A DNA stretch of 64,000 bases from NCBI GenBank assembly GCA_039707465.1, contig CM077644.1, forward strand, positions 219,890,962 to 219,954,961, given 5' to 3'. Position numbers and translations under genes: made by a program. Origin of the DNA: Rhabdophis nuchalis. Lineage: Eukaryota > Chordata > Lepidosauria > Squamata > Natricidae. How positions within the stretch are numbered: position 1 is the stretch's first letter; every line of letters begins with the position of its first letter. The notes under the pieces were generated by a model, which saw only the letters and a list, made by a program, of their open reading frames with translations, made no database searches and was not told the origin of the DNA. Shown here piece by piece: positions 62,860 through 64,000 of the stretch.

Positions 62860-63439
62860 CTATTATTACTTCCATTATTTTTTCATCTACTTGCATCAGG
62901 TTGATAAAATTGACATTATTTTAGCTTCTTTTAAATATTAAACATCAAACCAATCATGAAGAGGTTCTTTAATGTTCCTTACTTCATTAATGATTTCATT
63001 AGCCAATCTGAGATTAATATTATTCCAGGATTTTTAAATTCTGATTCCTGTTTATTTTAGTCCAGCATTTCTTAAGATATGTTCTTCATATAGACTAGAC
63101 TAAACAGAAAGAGTGACCATATATAACTTTGGCATTCTTCCTATTTTTGGACCAATGAGTTATTCCATATGCTGTTCTGACTGTTGCTTCCTAGTTATTA
63201 TGGATTCCTTAGGATACAGATGAGGGCCCCCCAATTTGATTTATTTCTCTCTCACCAATATCCTTAGTATGTTCAATAAAGCAAAAACAAATTTATTTCT
63301 GAAATCAGCTTGAACTTGTGCTAGGTTCTTATTACATTTATTCTTGAAATCTGGATTGGAAAAACTTAACCATGTTTTTAACATATGAGATAAGCATAAC
63401 CGTTCAGTAGTTTGAGCAATGTTTAGTACTGTGATGTAT
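62860..63439. other. No recognised feature
   Basis: Unassigned AT-rich sequence. Confidence 0.45.
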
Positions 63440-63720
63440 TTTCTATAGCTGCTTACAAACTATGAGCGGCATGTCAACAGCATTATGTAGTATGGTTTTC
63501 AACAGGTCTGCTGGCATGCCATTAATGCCCATAGCATTGTTATTAGCAAAATTTTAGGGCACTTTAAATTTCATTTTCCAAGATGCCACGTTCTAGCTTG
63601 ATGATTCTATCTCTACATGTAGAAATGATGTGAGGCTCTTTTTTGTATAGTTCTCCTAGCCATGCCATCTCATCTTTATATCTCCTTTATTGACTGGATC
63701 TTGGCCTTTGATAAGCCTCA
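63440..63720 (-). pseudogene. Decayed RTE-clade reverse transcriptase fragment
   Basis: The minus strand encodes, in shifting frames, an RW...ELYKK-like block, ILENEI, and NNNAMGINGMPADLLKTI, the 'NNKAPGIDGIPAELLK' block at the start of RTE-type reverse transcriptases. Stops interrupt it. It could be Bov-B or the older RTE type seen at 34561. Confidence 0.6.
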
Positions 63721-64000
63721 AGCATCCCCTGTCCCATTATCATACAATAAGAAATGCATATTTGATTTGAATATGGATTATATACCCCTTCTTATCAACA
63801 TGTCTGACATGTTTTACATTTCTGACTCACTAAATTAAGTAAATAAAGATTTTTACATACGTTGCATAGACTTCACTGCAAAATTTGAAAAAAGAAATGA
63901 ATGTTAAAGGAAAACTTGTTTTGGCTCAAATACTGCTTTGAGAAATACAAACAATATTGTTTCTAATTTATTCTAGCAATAAATAAACTCAAGTATTATT
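63721..64000. other. No recognised feature
   Basis: Unassigned AT-rich sequence to the window edge. Confidence 0.4.

Overview
The window is nuclear genomic DNA from a squamate reptile, most probably a snake. It contains one recognisable protein-coding gene, SNX18 (sorting nexin 18), on the minus strand. The rest is intronic and intergenic DNA dense in transposable elements and microsatellites. The squamate assignment rests on the repeats: tRNA-derived SINEs whose 3' half matches the Bov-B LINE tail (Sauria-SINE type), Bov-B/RTE LINE coding remnants, CR1 copies, L2-like LINE 3' ends with a GGGCGGTATAAA-type terminus and AT-rich microsatellite tails, many short hAT elements, and Tigger-like mariner elements. 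A LINE ending in a (TTCTA)n tail and a long GATA tract favour a snake. This is inference, because no species-diagnostic gene is present.

Layout. 1-38,704 lies 3' of SNX18 and holds no recognised gene: decayed and young hAT elements (506-1144, 603-922, 4773-4907, 8044-8167, 16385-16884, 19114-19825, 20684-20818, 23720-24202, 33211-33347, 37202-37554), a probable solo LTR (6698-6970), SINEs, CR1, L2-like, Bov-B and RTE-like fragments, Tigger-like elements and microsatellites. Part of 35,200-38,704 is presumably SNX18 3' UTR. 38,705-56,988 is the SNX18 coding gene: a large first coding exon (55350-56988), a phase-1 intron of 16,391 bp and a terminal exon (38705-38958), giving 630 aa. A CpG-rich region at about 56,050-57,560 covers the start of the gene and its presumed promoter. 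57,560-64,000 lies upstream of SNX18 and carries a LINE 3' end with a (TTCTA)n tail, a nearly intact 3.1 kb LINE with one visible frameshift (59758-62859), and an RTE-clade remnant near the right edge.

SNX18 encodes a membrane-remodelling adaptor: SH3 domain, acidic low-complexity linker, PX domain and BAR domain, acting in endocytosis, endosomal trafficking and autophagosome formation. All its domains are intact and the exon junction joins in frame. No RNA gene, CRISPR array or operon is present, as expected for vertebrate DNA.

I did not find a clearly new gene system. The most notable patterns are a common target-site preference (TA at the centre of the 8-bp duplication) in almost all hAT insertions, several datable nested insertions, a probable solo LTR with a minus-strand TATA box and poly(A) signal, and a nearly intact LINE close to the SNX18 promoter.
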